Positions 9,945-17,824 are shown, counted from the first letter of the stretch. The stretch: DNA of 64,000 nt from JANLVI01 sp031363915 (GCA_031363915.1 JANLVI010000006.1:1-64000), one strand, 5' to 3'. The notes: generated by a model from the letters alone, not told the origin. Numbers and translations are program-made.

Positions 9945-11255
9945 GTGTCCGCGACGACGCTCAAACAGCTCGATCCCACGCAAGTCGAACTCGAGATCGC
10001 CATCTCACCGGACGAGCTGCAAAAAGCGCAAAATGCCGCCTTTAGCAAGCTCGCTCGCAACGTGAAAATGCCTGGCTTCCGCCCCGGCAAAGTTCCGCGG
10101 AAGATTTTTGAGGCCCAGTATGGCGTAGGCGTGATCACCGAGCGCGCGATGGAAGACCTCGTCCCCGAGAAGTATGCCGAGGCGGTCGAGGAGCACAAGC
10201 TCGAGCCGATTGCACGCCCAAAGATGGAACTGCTCCCCGAGGAAGACGGAGCTCCCTTGCGCTTCAAGGCCGTCGTATCGGTCCGTCCGCAGTTCGACCT
10301 CAAAGACTATGCCGGCATCGAAGTGACCGAGCAGCCGACCGAAGCCGGCGATGCCGAGCTCGAGACGGCGCTCGAGACGCTCCGCCGCGATGCGGCGACT
10401 TTGGTTCCGGCCGACCGCCCCGTCCGACTCGGCGATACCGCGACGCTCGACTACGTGGGCAAGATCGACAGCGTCGCCTTCGACGGCGGCACCGCTACCG
10501 GCGAACCGACAGAAATTCTGGAGTCGCGGTTCATTCCGGGCTTTGCCTCGGGCATCGTCGGCATGAAGGCCGGCGAGACCAAAGACATTACCGCGCACTT
10601 TCCCGATGACTACTCCAATACGGAGCTGGCTGGGAAGGACGCGATTTTCACGATCACCGTGCACGAAGTCAAAGAGCCCGAAATGCCGGTCCTCGACGAC
10701 GAATTCGTCAAACGCGTCGCGCGTCTCGACACGGTCGATTTACTCAAGACCGATTTGCGCCGCCGTCTCACCGAGCGCGTCAAAGAAAACGCTCGCCGTG
10801 CGCAGTCGCAGCAGATTCTGGATCGCCTGCTCGCAACGCACGAGGTTCCGTTGCCGGCCGTTCTCGTCGAACGCGAGACCGAAGGTCTTATCGATGAGAG
10901 TAAACAGTACGTCAGCCGTTTCGGCACGACGTGGGAGCAGTATCTCGAGCAGAGCGGCAAGACCGAAGCCGACGTGCGTGCCGAGTATGCGACCGAAGCC
11001 GAAAAGCGCGTGAAGACGACCCTCATCGTCGAAGCGATCGCCAAAGCCGAAGGCGTCCAAGCAACGCAGGGCGATGTGGAAGCCGAGCTTGCTTCACTCT
11101 CCGCACAATACCAGCAGCCCCCGCAGCGGATCCTCGAAATGATGGGCCAAAACGTCGGAGCACTCGTCGACGGCGTCGTACGCACCAAAACCATCGATTT
11201 ATTGATCGATCGGGCCAAGGTCGTCCCTGCGGCAACCAAACCGTCTGAAAAGTAG
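9945..11255 (+). CDS. tig: Trigger factor, ribosome-associated chaperone and prolyl isomerase
   Basis: 436 aa. GTG 9945 is chosen because it follows AGGAG at 9932 and matches the family N-terminus; the longer frame to 9843 runs through tRNA-Gly. The ribosome-binding domain contains the signature loop MPGFRPGKVPRKIFEAQYG. The FKBP-type domain (GDTATLDYVGKID, ESRFIPGFASGIVGMKAGE) and the helical C-terminal chaperone arms follow. The protein binds near the ribosome exit tunnel and shields nascent chains. The order tig-clpP-clpX is conserved in many bacteria and links nascent-chain folding with ClpXP proteolysis. Confidence 0.96.
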   Translation: MSATTLKQLDPTQVELEIAISPDELQKAQNAAFSKLARNVKMPGFRPGKVPRKIFEAQYGVGVITERAMEDLVPEKYAEAVEEHKLEPIARPKMELLPEEDGAPLRFKAVVSVRPQFDLKDYAGIEVTEQPTEAGDAELETALETLRRDAATLVPADRPVRLGDTATLDYVGKIDSVAFDGGTATGEPTEILESRFIPGFASGIVGMKAGETKDITAHFPDDYSNTELAGKDAIFTITVHEVKEPEMPVLDDEFVKRVARLDTVDLLKTDLRRRLTERVKENARRAQSQQILDRLLATHEVPLPAVLVERETEGLIDESKQYVSRFGTTWEQYLEQSGKTEADVRAEYATEAEKRVKTTLIVEAIAKAEGVQATQGDVEAELASLSAQYQQPPQRILEMMGQNVGALVDGVVRTKTIDLLIDRAKVVPAATKPSEK

Positions 11256-11329
11256 TCTCTTACCAATACGGGTCGCGGTCGCACGCGAACGGAAATCAAA
11301 TCGGCGGCTTCGGCCGCAGAGGGAGTAGC

Positions 11330-11956
11330 ATGGGTCACCTGGTTCCGATGGTTGTCGAACAGAGCGCGCGCGGCGAACGCTCGTACGACATTTATTCGCG
11401 CTTGCTTAAAGAACGCATCATTTTCGTGCACGGTCCGATCGACGACAGCATCGCAAGCCTCGTCATCGCCCAGTTGCTCTTCCTCGAGCGCGAAGACGCG
11501 GACAAAGACATCGATATGTACGTGAATAGCCCGGGCGGCAGCGTGACCGCGGGCCTGGCGATTTACGACACCATGCAGCTCATCAAGCCCGATGTGGCGA
11601 CGATCTGCGCGGGTATGGCCGCCTCGATGGGCTCGATCCTGCTCACCGGTGGTGCCCAGGGCAAGCGGTACGCCCTCCCCTACGCCAAGATTCTTATTCA
11701 CCAGCCGTGGGTCCAGCAAGTGGGTGGTCAGGCGACCGATATTGAAATTCACGCTCGCGATCTGATCGCGACCCGTCGCAGCCTGGCTGGTATCTACGAA
11801 GAAACCACCAAGAAGCACGTGGACGTTATTCTCAAGGACATCGAGCGCGACTATTACATGACGGCCCAGGAAGCACTAGACTACGGCTTGGTGGACCACA
11901 TCATCCGTAAAGAGAACCGGACCGTCACACCCAACAGTCCCACGACGTCACTCTAA
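11330..11956 (+). CDS. clpP: ATP-dependent Clp protease, proteolytic subunit
   Basis: 208 aa serine peptidase forming the ClpP barrel. GGGAG precedes ATG 11330. The catalytic triad is visible as Ser99 (GMAASMGS), His124 (ILIHQP) and Asp170 (ILKDIERD), with the oligomerisation glycines in YVNSPGGSVTAGLAIYD. The length matches the family with a short N-terminal leader. It lies 74 bases after tig and 33 before clpX, and works with ClpX to degrade tagged and regulatory proteins in the cytoplasm. Confidence 0.97.
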   Translation: MGHLVPMVVEQSARGERSYDIYSRLLKERIIFVHGPIDDSIASLVIAQLLFLEREDADKDIDMYVNSPGGSVTAGLAIYDTMQLIKPDVATICAGMAASMGSILLTGGAQGKRYALPYAKILIHQPWVQQVGGQATDIEIHARDLIATRRSLAGIYEETTKKHVDVILKDIERDYYMTAQEALDYGLVDHIIRKENRTVTPNSPTTSL

Positions 11957-11989
11957 TCCAAAGATACACGAAGTCACTGCGGGGCGCGG

Positions 11990-13249
11990 ATGTTTCGATT
12001 CGGCGATGAAAAAGGTCAACTGAAGTGTAGCTTCTGCGGGAAGTCGCAGGAGCAGGTCCGCAAGTTGATTGCCGGCCCCGGCGTGTACATTTGCGATGAG
12101 TGCATCGAGCTCTGCAACGAGATCATCGAAGAAGAGCTCTACAAGAACGTCGATGAGAACTTGCGGCTGCGGAATATTCCGAAGCCCAAGGAGATCAATC
12201 ACATCCTCAACCAGTATGTGATCGGCCAAGAACGCGCGAAAAAAGCGCTTGCGGTTGCGGTCTACAATCATTACAAACGCGTCAACGCCGGCGGCTCGAC
12301 CGACGACGTCGAACTGCAGAAGTCGAATATCTTGCTCGTCGGTCCGACGGGTTCGGGCAAGACGTATCTCGCGCAAACGCTGGCGAAGATTCTCGACGTT
12401 CCGCTCGCGATGGCCGATGCTACCTCGCTCACCGAAGCCGGCTACGTCGGTGAGGACGTCGAGAACATTCTGCTCAAGCTCATTCAGGCCGCCGACTACG
12501 ATGTCAAGCGCGCCGAAAAGGGCATCGTCTACATCGATGAGATCGACAAGATCGCTCGCAAGAGCGAGAATCCGTCGATCACGCGCGATGTCTCGGGCGA
12601 AGGCGTGCAGCAGGCACTGCTCAAGATTCTTGAAGGCACGACGGCCAATGTTCCGCCGCAGGGCGGACGCAAACATCCGCACCAAGAGTTCATCCAGATC
12701 GACACGACCAACGTGCTCTTCATCTGCGGCGGTGCCTTCGACGGCCTCGAACGCATCATCGAAGGCCGTGTCGCGAGCAATTCGCTCGGCTTCCGTTCGA
12801 ACCCCGAATCGAAGAAAGCGGATCGCACGGGTAAGCTGCTCGTCCAACTGATGCCCGAAGATCTGTTGAAGTTCGGTCTGATTCCGGAATTCATCGGCCG
12901 TTTGCCGATCGTCGTCACGCTCGACGCGCTCGACGAACTGGCACTGCGGCGCATCCTCGTCGAACCGCGCAACGCGCTCGTCCGCCAGTTCCAAAAGATC
13001 ATGGCGATGGACGGCGTCGAACTTACGTTCACCAAAGAAGCCCTCGTCGCGATCGCAACGCGCGCCCAGGGTCGCAAGACCGGTGCCCGCGGCCTGCGCT
13101 CGATTCTCGAAGAAGTGATGCTCGATGTGATGTACGATCTTCCTAGCCTCACCGGCGTGAAGAAGTGCGTGATCAACAAAGAAGTGATCGAGAAGAAAGA
13201 AGAGCCGACGCTCATCTACGCCGACCGCCCGAAAGACCAAAGCGCATAA
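11990..13249 (+). CDS. clpX: ClpX, ATP-dependent unfoldase of the ClpXP protease
   Basis: 419 aa. The N-terminal zinc-binding domain has Cys13, Cys16, Cys35 and Cys38. The AAA+ core has Walker A GPTGSGKT at 118-125, Walker B in GIVYIDEIDKIA, the RKSENPSITRDVSGEGVQQALLKILEG segment and the sensor region GRLPIVVTLDAL. The C-terminal domain carries KTGARGLRSILEEVMLD. It recognises substrates and threads them into ClpP. The gene is the last of the tig-clpP-clpX unit and is closed by a strong terminator directly after the stop codon. Confidence 0.97.
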   Translation: MFRFGDEKGQLKCSFCGKSQEQVRKLIAGPGVYICDECIELCNEIIEEELYKNVDENLRLRNIPKPKEINHILNQYVIGQERAKKALAVAVYNHYKRVNAGGSTDDVELQKSNILLVGPTGSGKTYLAQTLAKILDVPLAMADATSLTEAGYVGEDVENILLKLIQAADYDVKRAEKGIVYIDEIDKIARKSENPSITRDVSGEGVQQALLKILEGTTANVPPQGGRKHPHQEFIQIDTTNVLFICGGAFDGLERIIEGRVASNSLGFRSNPESKKADRTGKLLVQLMPEDLLKFGLIPEFIGRLPIVVTLDALDELALRRILVEPRNALVRQFQKIMAMDGVELTFTKEALVAIATRAQGRKTGARGLRSILEEVMLDVMYDLPSLTGVKKCVINKEVIEKKEEPTLIYADRPKDQSA

Positions 13250-13250
13250 G

Positions 13251-13280
13251 AAAATGGCGGCCATACGGCCGCCATTTTTC
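13251..13280 (+). terminator. Rho-independent terminator after clpX
   Basis: AAAATGGCGGCC (13251-13262), loop ATAC, GGCCGCCATTTT (13267-13278): a 12-bp perfect stem with T-rich end directly after the clpX stop. The flanking A-run makes it potentially bidirectional. Confidence 0.9.
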
Positions 13281-13380
13281 TATCACACCAAGGGAAGTAA
13301 ATCCGAGGGCCGCGGTTGTCCTGGAAATAACGGACGTCTTGCCGAGATTCGTTAGCGAGCCGTAGCGGTATACGTCGACT

Positions 13381-13605
13381 ATGGCTACGCATAAAGCAGT
13401 CCGACGCGGCGACCGCGTCACCTGGAACTCAGCGCAAGGCACGATCGAGGGGACGGTCGAGAAGAAGCTCATTGCTCCCACGGATATCAAAGGCCATCAC
13501 GTCGCCGCAAGTCCGGAAAATCCGGAATATCTGGTAACCAGCGCAAACACCGGCGCGAAAGCGGCCCACAAGCCGGGCGCGCTCAAGAAGAAGTCGGAGA
13601 CGTAA
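13381..13605 (+). CDS. Small DUF2945 / HVA1-type Tudor-like protein
   Basis: 74 aa, basic. The motif run GDRVTWNSAQGTIEGTVEKK, then SPENPEYLVTSANTGAKAAHKPGAL, is that of DUF2945 (hypervirulence-associated TUDOR domain) proteins, small SH3/Tudor-like folds of unknown biochemical role. It lies 1 base upstream of the next small gene, so both probably share a transcript. Family assignment is from memory of the motif; no function is claimed. Confidence 0.75.
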   Translation: MATHKAVRRGDRVTWNSAQGTIEGTVEKKLIAPTDIKGHHVAASPENPEYLVTSANTGAKAAHKPGALKKKSET

Positions 13606-13606
13606 C

Positions 13607-13882
13607 ATGCGCATGTCCTATGAGTACCGCTTCCATCGCATGAACGTTCACGGCGGAGATGTTGCGCCGGACGCAACACTCGATCTCCTTGGGTCGCAAG
13701 GCTGGCAGATCGTCGGGGTTACGACGATCGCCGACGGGCTCGTTTGCGCTTTACAGCGCGTGCTCGAAGCCGATCAGGCGCTGCCCGATAGCGGAACGCT
13801 CGCGGCGGCGCTTGTCGAACCGCTCGCCGTGCCAAATGACCTGGAAGAACCGTCGCGTGCGATGACGCCCAGCGAAGGCTGA
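13607..13882 (+). CDS. Small hypothetical protein, DUF4177-like pattern
   Basis: 91 aa; the start could equally be ATG 13613. The first half (YEYRFHRMN ... LDLLGSQGWQIVGV) has the layout of DUF4177-type proteins, in which an N-terminal strand YEY is followed by a helix and a GWxxVGV strand. The acidic tail (NDLEEPSRAMTPSEG) looks disordered. It follows the DUF2945 gene by 1 base. No enzymatic motif is visible. Confidence 0.6.
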   Translation: MRMSYEYRFHRMNVHGGDVAPDATLDLLGSQGWQIVGVTTIADGLVCALQRVLEADQALPDSGTLAAALVEPLAVPNDLEEPSRAMTPSEG

Positions 13883-13959
13883 GCCGGCTCGAGCGCTTAC
13901 CTGAGCGCGCACTGTTCGACGGCACGGGTGTACGATCGTCGAGCAAGAAGGCGCACCGC

Positions 13960-15144
13960 ATGACCAGCGCTATGATCGATTTGGTGTGCCCGAAATGCGA
14001 TGCGCGTTATAACGCCGACGAACGTCGTCAGCTATGCGGTGTGGAGGGCGCGCCCCTCCTCGTCCGGTACGACCTCGCGACTGCCGCGAAAACGATGACG
14101 AAGACCTCGCTATTGAGTCGCGAGCCGAGCATGTGGCGCTACACCGAACTCTTGCCCTTACGCGATCCATCGGCGCGGGTGTCGCTCGGAGAGGCGATGA
14201 CGCCGATCGTCGATCTCCCACGCCTCTCGAAAAAGTACGGGATCGCGCTTTCGCTCAAAGACGAGTCATTGCTTCCGACTGGGAGTTTCAAAGCACGCGG
14301 TGCGGCGGTCGGCGTTTCGCGCGCGCGCGAACTCGGCGTGACCGAGCTTGCCATGCCGACGAACGGCAATGCCGGCGGCGCGTGGGGCGCATACGCGGCG
14401 CGCGCGGGGATTCGCGCGCACGTCATCATTCCGCAGGGCGCCCCCGCGGTGAATCGGCTCGAAGCCGTCATGACCGGTGCTGATGTTCGGTTGATCGACG
14501 GGCTTATCAGCGATGCGGGACGTGTCGTTGCAAAAGAAGTTGCCGAATACGGTTGGTACGATGCCTCAACGCTCAAAGAACCCTATCGCATCGAGGGGAA
14601 GAAGACGATCGGCCTGGAGCTTGCCGAGCAGTTCGGGTGGAACGTGCCCGATGCGATCGTCTATCCCACCGGCGGCGGCGTCGGCCTCATTGGGATTGAT
14701 AAAGCGTTGCGCGAACTACACGCGATGGGCCTCATTGGACCGCGTATGCCGAAGATGATTGCGGTGCAGGCTAGCGGATGCGCGCCGATCGTCAAAGCGT
14801 TCAACGAGGGTGCAAAAGAATCGGTGATGTGGCCGAACGCGCACAGCATCGCATTCGGCGTCAACGTTCCCAAAGCGCTCGGTGATTTTCTGGTCCTCGA
14901 ATCCATCGCGCGCACGGGCGGTGCGGCGGTTGCCGTCGACGATGATGAACTGCTGGATCGCCAGCGCGAAATCTCCGCGACTGAAGGCGTCTTTGTGTGT
15001 CCCGAAGGCGGCGCGATTCTTGCCGGAGCGCTCGCGCTCTTGCGTGCGGGCATTATCAAAGCCGGCGAACGTGTACTTCTCATTAATACGGCGACCGGGC
15101 TCAAGTATCCGGATATTCCGTATCAGATGCCACCGTTCGTCTAG
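13960..15144 (+). CDS. thrC: Threonine synthase-like PLP enzyme (copy 1)
   Basis: 394 aa fold-type II PLP enzyme. A short N-terminal Cys pair (VCPKCDARY) precedes the catalytic core; Lys111 in LPTGSFKARGA is the expected PLP lysine, and PTGGGVGLIG is the phosphate-binding loop. LKEPYRIEGKKTIGLELAEQ and CPEGGAILAGAL match threonine synthases, which convert O-phosphohomoserine to threonine. A second, differently built thrC lies beside thrB at 50.7 kb, so this copy may have another substrate (for example a 2,3-diaminopropionate or cysteate-type reaction). It stands apart from other threonine genes. Confidence 0.8.
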   Translation: MTSAMIDLVCPKCDARYNADERRQLCGVEGAPLLVRYDLATAAKTMTKTSLLSREPSMWRYTELLPLRDPSARVSLGEAMTPIVDLPRLSKKYGIALSLKDESLLPTGSFKARGAAVGVSRARELGVTELAMPTNGNAGGAWGAYAARAGIRAHVIIPQGAPAVNRLEAVMTGADVRLIDGLISDAGRVVAKEVAEYGWYDASTLKEPYRIEGKKTIGLELAEQFGWNVPDAIVYPTGGGVGLIGIDKALRELHAMGLIGPRMPKMIAVQASGCAPIVKAFNEGAKESVMWPNAHSIAFGVNVPKALGDFLVLESIARTGGAAVAVDDDELLDRQREISATEGVFVCPEGGAILAGALALLRAGIIKAGERVLLINTATGLKYPDIPYQMPPFV

Positions 15145-15153
15145 CTCGATCCC

Positions 15154-15327
15154 TTACGGCTCAAAGCAGCTCACCGGGGCACCGCGTGGGACGTCGATTC
15201 GGGCGGCCTTTACGTGTTCTGCAAAGGCAAAGACGGCTCGCGGCAGCGCGCTGCCGGAAACGGCGATTCGAAAATCGACCTCTGATTTGGGCGAAATGTG
15301 TGGGTCGCTCTTGACAGCGACCCACAC
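15154..15327 (-). other. Possible short ORF opposite the aroF leader (uncertain)
   Basis: A 57-codon frame from GTG 15327 to TAA 15154-15156 contains a coding-like stretch (EVDFRIAVSGSALPRAV...). It has no convincing ribosome site, and a plus-strand frame through the same DNA is equally open, as expected in GC-rich sequence. Its start lies inside the perfect hairpin at 15296-15329. It is listed so that the 200 bases between thrC and the aroF leader are accounted for. Confidence 0.2.
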
Positions 15328-15329
15328 AT
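15296..15329. repeat. Perfect 14-bp inverted repeat upstream of the aroF leader
   Basis: ATGTGTGGGTCGCT (15296-15309), loop CTTGAC, AGCGACCCACACAT (15316-15329). There is no T-run on either side, so it is not a classical terminator. It overlaps the predicted -35 hexamer (TTGACA 15311-15316) and so could be an operator for a dimeric regulator of aroF. Confidence 0.8.
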
Positions 15330-15340
15330 CCCGGTAGGCT
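15311..15340 (+). promoter_or_regulatory. Predicted promoter of the aroF leader transcript
   Basis: TTGACA (15311-15316), 18-base spacer, TAGGCT (15335-15340). The -35 box is perfect and the -10 box is weak but of a form seen in GC-rich bacteria. Seven bases after the -10 box comes the leader-peptide ATG at 15348, so transcription would begin at or right next to the start codon. Confidence 0.5.
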
Positions 15341-15347
15341 CTGCGTA

Positions 15348-15410
15348 ATGAACGCGAAGTGGTTTAGCTCCTGGTATCTTACGTCGCTCCAACGGGTCGG
15401 CGCCGGTTAG
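15348..15410 (+). CDS. aroF leader peptide (Trp/Phe/Tyr-rich)
   Basis: A 20-codon ORF reads MNAKWFSSWYLTSLQRVGAG and stops at TAG 15408-15410. Two Trp, one Phe and one Tyr fall within six codons (WFSSWY), which matches the three end products of the pathway whose first enzyme is encoded 93 bases downstream. It is followed by a strong terminator at 15449-15477. This is the standard layout of ribosome-mediated attenuation: lack of charged aromatic tRNAs stalls the ribosome on the WFSSWY codons and favours read-through into aroF. The peptide itself probably has no function. Confidence 0.8.
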   Translation: MNAKWFSSWYLTSLQRVGAG

Positions 15411-15477
15411 CGTTTTCTCACTTCTTCGATAACGATCTTGAGAACAAAGCTGCCCGCCGATGCGGGCGGCTTTTTTT
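15396..15477 (+). terminator. aroF attenuator: antiterminator element and Rho-independent terminator
   Basis: The terminator stem GCTGCCCGC (15449-15457), loop CGAT, GCGGGCGGC (15462-15470) has 9 pairs and is followed by seven T (15471-15477). GTCGGCG (15396-15402), inside the last codons of the leader peptide, can pair with CGCCGAT (15455-15461) in the terminator, 7 bp with one G-U. The two pairings exclude each other. A ribosome that finishes the leader covers the upstream element and allows termination; one stalled at WFSSWY leaves it free. Confidence 0.8.
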
Positions 15478-15502
15478 ATTCCCTCCACAGGAGCTTCGAC
15501 CG

Positions 15503-16342
15503 ATGATCTCCCCTTGTGACCCCTGGACCCCGTCCCTCTTGCCGGCGAGCGCCGAGCAGTGGCCGCTCGTTGCGCGTCGCGGCGAGGAATCCACGCTCGT
15601 GCACGTCGGTGATGCAGTTTTTGGGGGCGAGGACTTTGTCGTGATCGGCGGGCCGTGTTCCGTAGAATCACCGGCGCAAATCGATGCAGCCGCGGCGAGC
15701 GTCGCGCGTTCGGGCGGCCAGCTGCTGCGCGGCGGGGCGTTCAAGCCGCGCACCAGTCCGTACGCCTTCCAGGGACTGGGTTGGGAGGGTGTCGACTTGC
15801 TGGCCGCCGCCGGACGCCGCTACGGGCTGCCGGTCGTGAGCGAAGTGATGTCGATCGACCAAGTCGATCGCATGGCGAAATCCATCGACGTGCTGCAAGT
15901 CGGCGCGCGCAACATGCAAAACTTCGATCTGCTGCGCGCCGTCGGCCGTTCGCACCGGCCGGTTCTGCTCAAACGTGGCATGAGTGCGACGCTCGATGAA
16001 CTGCTGTGCGCTGCGGAATACATCGTGAATGAAGGCAACAAAAATGTCATCCTGTGCGAGCGCGGCATTCGCACGTTTGAAACATCGACACGGAATACGC
16101 TGGACCTCGGCGCGATCGTGGTGCTGCGCGAGCGCACGCACTTGCCGATTATCGTCGATCCCTCGCATGCGGTGGGCGTGCGACGTTGGATTCCGCCGCT
16201 GTGCCGCGCCGCACGGGCCGTCGGCGCGCACGGCTTGATGATCGAGGTGCATCCCGAGCCGTGCGAGGCGCTCTGCGACGGCGACCAAGCCCTCGACCTC
16301 GAGGACTTCGCCGCAGTCATGGCATCGCTTACGCGACGCTGA
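15503..16342 (+). CDS. aroF: 3-deoxy-7-phosphoheptulonate (DAHP) synthase, type I-beta
   Basis: 279 aa enzyme condensing phosphoenolpyruvate and erythrose 4-phosphate, the first step of aromatic amino acid synthesis. AGGAG precedes ATG 15503. Family hallmarks are VVIGGPCSVES, LLRGGAFKPRTSPYAFQG, VGARNMQNFDLLRAVG, PVLLKRGM and the metal-site region LPIIVDPSHAVG. A short N-terminal extension precedes the barrel, but there is no ACT or chorismate mutase domain, so feedback control by a fused domain is not visible. The leader peptide and terminator just upstream suggest control by attenuation. The 3' end overlaps metY by 14 bases, convergently. Confidence 0.93.
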   Translation: MISPCDPWTPSLLPASAEQWPLVARRGEESTLVHVGDAVFGGEDFVVIGGPCSVESPAQIDAAAASVARSGGQLLRGGAFKPRTSPYAFQGLGWEGVDLLAAAGRRYGLPVVSEVMSIDQVDRMAKSIDVLQVGARNMQNFDLLRAVGRSHRPVLLKRGMSATLDELLCAAEYIVNEGNKNVILCERGIRTFETSTRNTLDLGAIVVLRERTHLPIIVDPSHAVGVRRWIPPLCRAARAVGAHGLMIEVHPEPCEALCDGDQALDLEDFAAVMASLTRR

Positions 16343-17645
16343 GTTCGCGCCGGAACGATTCGGTTGCGGCGAATGCTTGCGCGAGGTCCGCAACCAGATC
16401 GTCGGCATCTTCGATCCCGACCGAGAGCCGCACGAGATCCGGCGTCACGCCCGCCTCGATTTGTTCGACGACCGTGAGCTGTTGGTGCGTCGTCGTTGCG
16501 GGGTGGATCGCGAGGGACTTCGCATCACCGACATTCGCAAGCAACGAGAAAAGCTTGAGCGCATCGATGGACGCTTTCGCTGCGGCAGCGCCCCCTTTGA
16601 CGCCGAACGTGAGGATCGCACCTTGCCCTTTTGGCAAGTATTTTTTCGCAAGCGGATGTGCGCGGTCGCCTTCGAGCCCCGGATACTGGACCCAGACGAC
16701 TTCATCTCGGCTCTGCAAGAACTTCGCGACGCGCAGGGCGTTTCTCGAGTGACGCTCGACGCGTAAGCCGAGCGTCTCGAGGCCCTGGAGAAGAAGCCAG
16801 CCATTGAAGGGTGAGAGCGACGAACCGAGGTCTCGCAGCAGTTGCACGCGTGCTTTGACGATGAAGGCAAGGTTCCCGAACGAGGCCACGTAGCGCACGC
16901 CGTGATACGAGGGATCGGGCTCGGTGAGGTCGGGGAACATCCCCGATGCGGCCCAATCAAAGTTGCCGCCGTCGACGATCACGCCGCCAATGGTCGTCCC
17001 GTGCCCGCCGATAAATTTTGTCGCCGAATGGGTGACGATGTTCGCGCCGTACTCGATCGGATTGCATAGATACGGCGTCGCAAGCGTGTTGTCGACGATG
17101 AGCGGGATCTGCGCTTCGTGCGCGATTGCGGCGACCGCTTCGATGTCCAGCACGTCGACTCTGGGATTGCCGATGGTCTCGGCAAAAATCGCCTTCGTGT
17201 TGGGTTTGATCGCGTTCTTGAAATTCGCGAGTTTGCCGGGGTCGACGAGCGTCACCTCGATGCCGAATTTCGGCAGCGTGTGGACGAATGCGGAGTGTGT
17301 CCCGCCGTAGAGCGAGGCCGAGCTAACGATGTGATCGCCCGCGCGAGCGATATTTAGAATCGCAAAGATGTTTGCCGCTTGACCGGAGGCAACCGCAAGC
17401 GCCCCGACGCCGCCTTCGAGCACGGCGAGCCGCTGTTCGAGCACGTCGTTCGTCGGGTTCATGATGCGTGTGTAGATGTTGCCGAACTCTTGGAGTCCGA
17501 AGAGACGCTCGGCGTGTGCCGTATCGTCGAAGGTGTAGGACGTCGTCTGATAGATCGGAACGGCGCGGGCTTTCGTCGTGGGGTCGCCGCTGTGACCGCT
17601 GTGAATCGCTGCGGTATCGAACTTGTAAGCGTGCTCGTCGGACAT
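16329..17645 (-). CDS. metY: O-acetylhomoserine sulfhydrylase
   Basis: 438 aa Cys/Met-metabolism PLP enzyme that makes homocysteine from O-acetylhomoserine and sulfide. The ATG at 17645 has GAGGA just upstream; the longer frame to 17789 crosses the attenuator terminator and is rejected. Signatures are AVPIYQTTSYTFDDTAHAERLF, YTRIMNPTNDVLEQRLAVLEGG and the PLP lysine in SATKFIGGHGTTIGG. The size and the N-terminal region are those of MetY and not of the smaller MetB or MetC. A Met/Cys/Thr-rich leader peptide and terminator precede it. Confidence 0.92.
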   Translation of the reverse strand: MSDEHAYKFDTAAIHSGHSGDPTTKARAVPIYQTTSYTFDDTAHAERLFGLQEFGNIYTRIMNPTNDVLEQRLAVLEGGVGALAVASGQAANIFAILNIARAGDHIVSSASLYGGTHSAFVHTLPKFGIEVTLVDPGKLANFKNAIKPNTKAIFAETIGNPRVDVLDIEAVAAIAHEAQIPLIVDNTLATPYLCNPIEYGANIVTHSATKFIGGHGTTIGGVIVDGGNFDWAASGMFPDLTEPDPSYHGVRYVASFGNLAFIVKARVQLLRDLGSSLSPFNGWLLLQGLETLGLRVERHSRNALRVAKFLQSRDEVVWVQYPGLEGDRAHPLAKKYLPKGQGAILTFGVKGGAAAAKASIDALKLFSLLANVGDAKSLAIHPATTTHQQLTVVEQIEAGVTPDLVRLSVGIEDADDLVADLAQAFAATESFRRELSVA

Positions 17646-17679
17646 GATGTTCCTCGCTTGTGAGTGGCGAAAGATTGGT

Positions 17680-17771
17680 GAGAAAAAGAAACCCCGCAAC
17701 CGGTGTTCGGTGCGGGGCTTCGTTTGTTCGGTTGCTGCGGTTGCTGCTAGCCGACGAAAACCCGACACCGA
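17680..17771 (-). terminator. metY attenuator: Rho-independent terminator and antiterminator element
   Basis: On the minus strand CCCCGCA-CCG, loop AACAC, CGG-T-TGCGGGG (plus 17692-17717) forms a stem interrupted by one bulge, followed by TTTCTTTTTCTC (plus 17680-17691). Upstream, TCGGTGTCGGG (plus 17761-17771), within leader codons 18-22, can pair with CCCGCACCGA of the terminator 5' arm over 10 bp with one bulged T. Termination and antitermination are therefore mutually exclusive, as in classical attenuators. Confidence 0.8.
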
Positions 17772-17824
17772 TCCATAATGGTGGTGCACGTGCAGGTCAT
17801 CGTTGTCATGCGGGCAGTGGTCAT
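17747..17824 (-). CDS. metY leader peptide (Met/Cys/Thr-rich)
   Basis: A 25-codon minus-strand ORF starts at ATG 17824 and stops at TAG (plus 17747-17749). It begins MTTARMTTMTCTCTTIM and contains four Met, three Cys and many Thr codons, with Cys again near codon 20. These are products of, or share precursors with, the homocysteine/methionine branch served by metY 102 bases downstream. A terminator and a competing antiterminator lie in between. Starvation for Met or Cys would stall the ribosome in the rich segment and allow metY transcription. Translation could also begin at the internal ATGs. Confidence 0.78.
   Translation of the reverse strand: MTTARMTTMTCTCTTIMDRCRVFVG

Noticed and set aside
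11948..13264. 438-codon minus-strand ORF opposite clpX
   Set aside because: Mirror of clpX, which has all ClpX motifs.
15330..15502. T-box upstream of aroF
   Set aside because: No T-box AGGGTGG-type sequence or specifier stem; the leader ORF explains the terminator.
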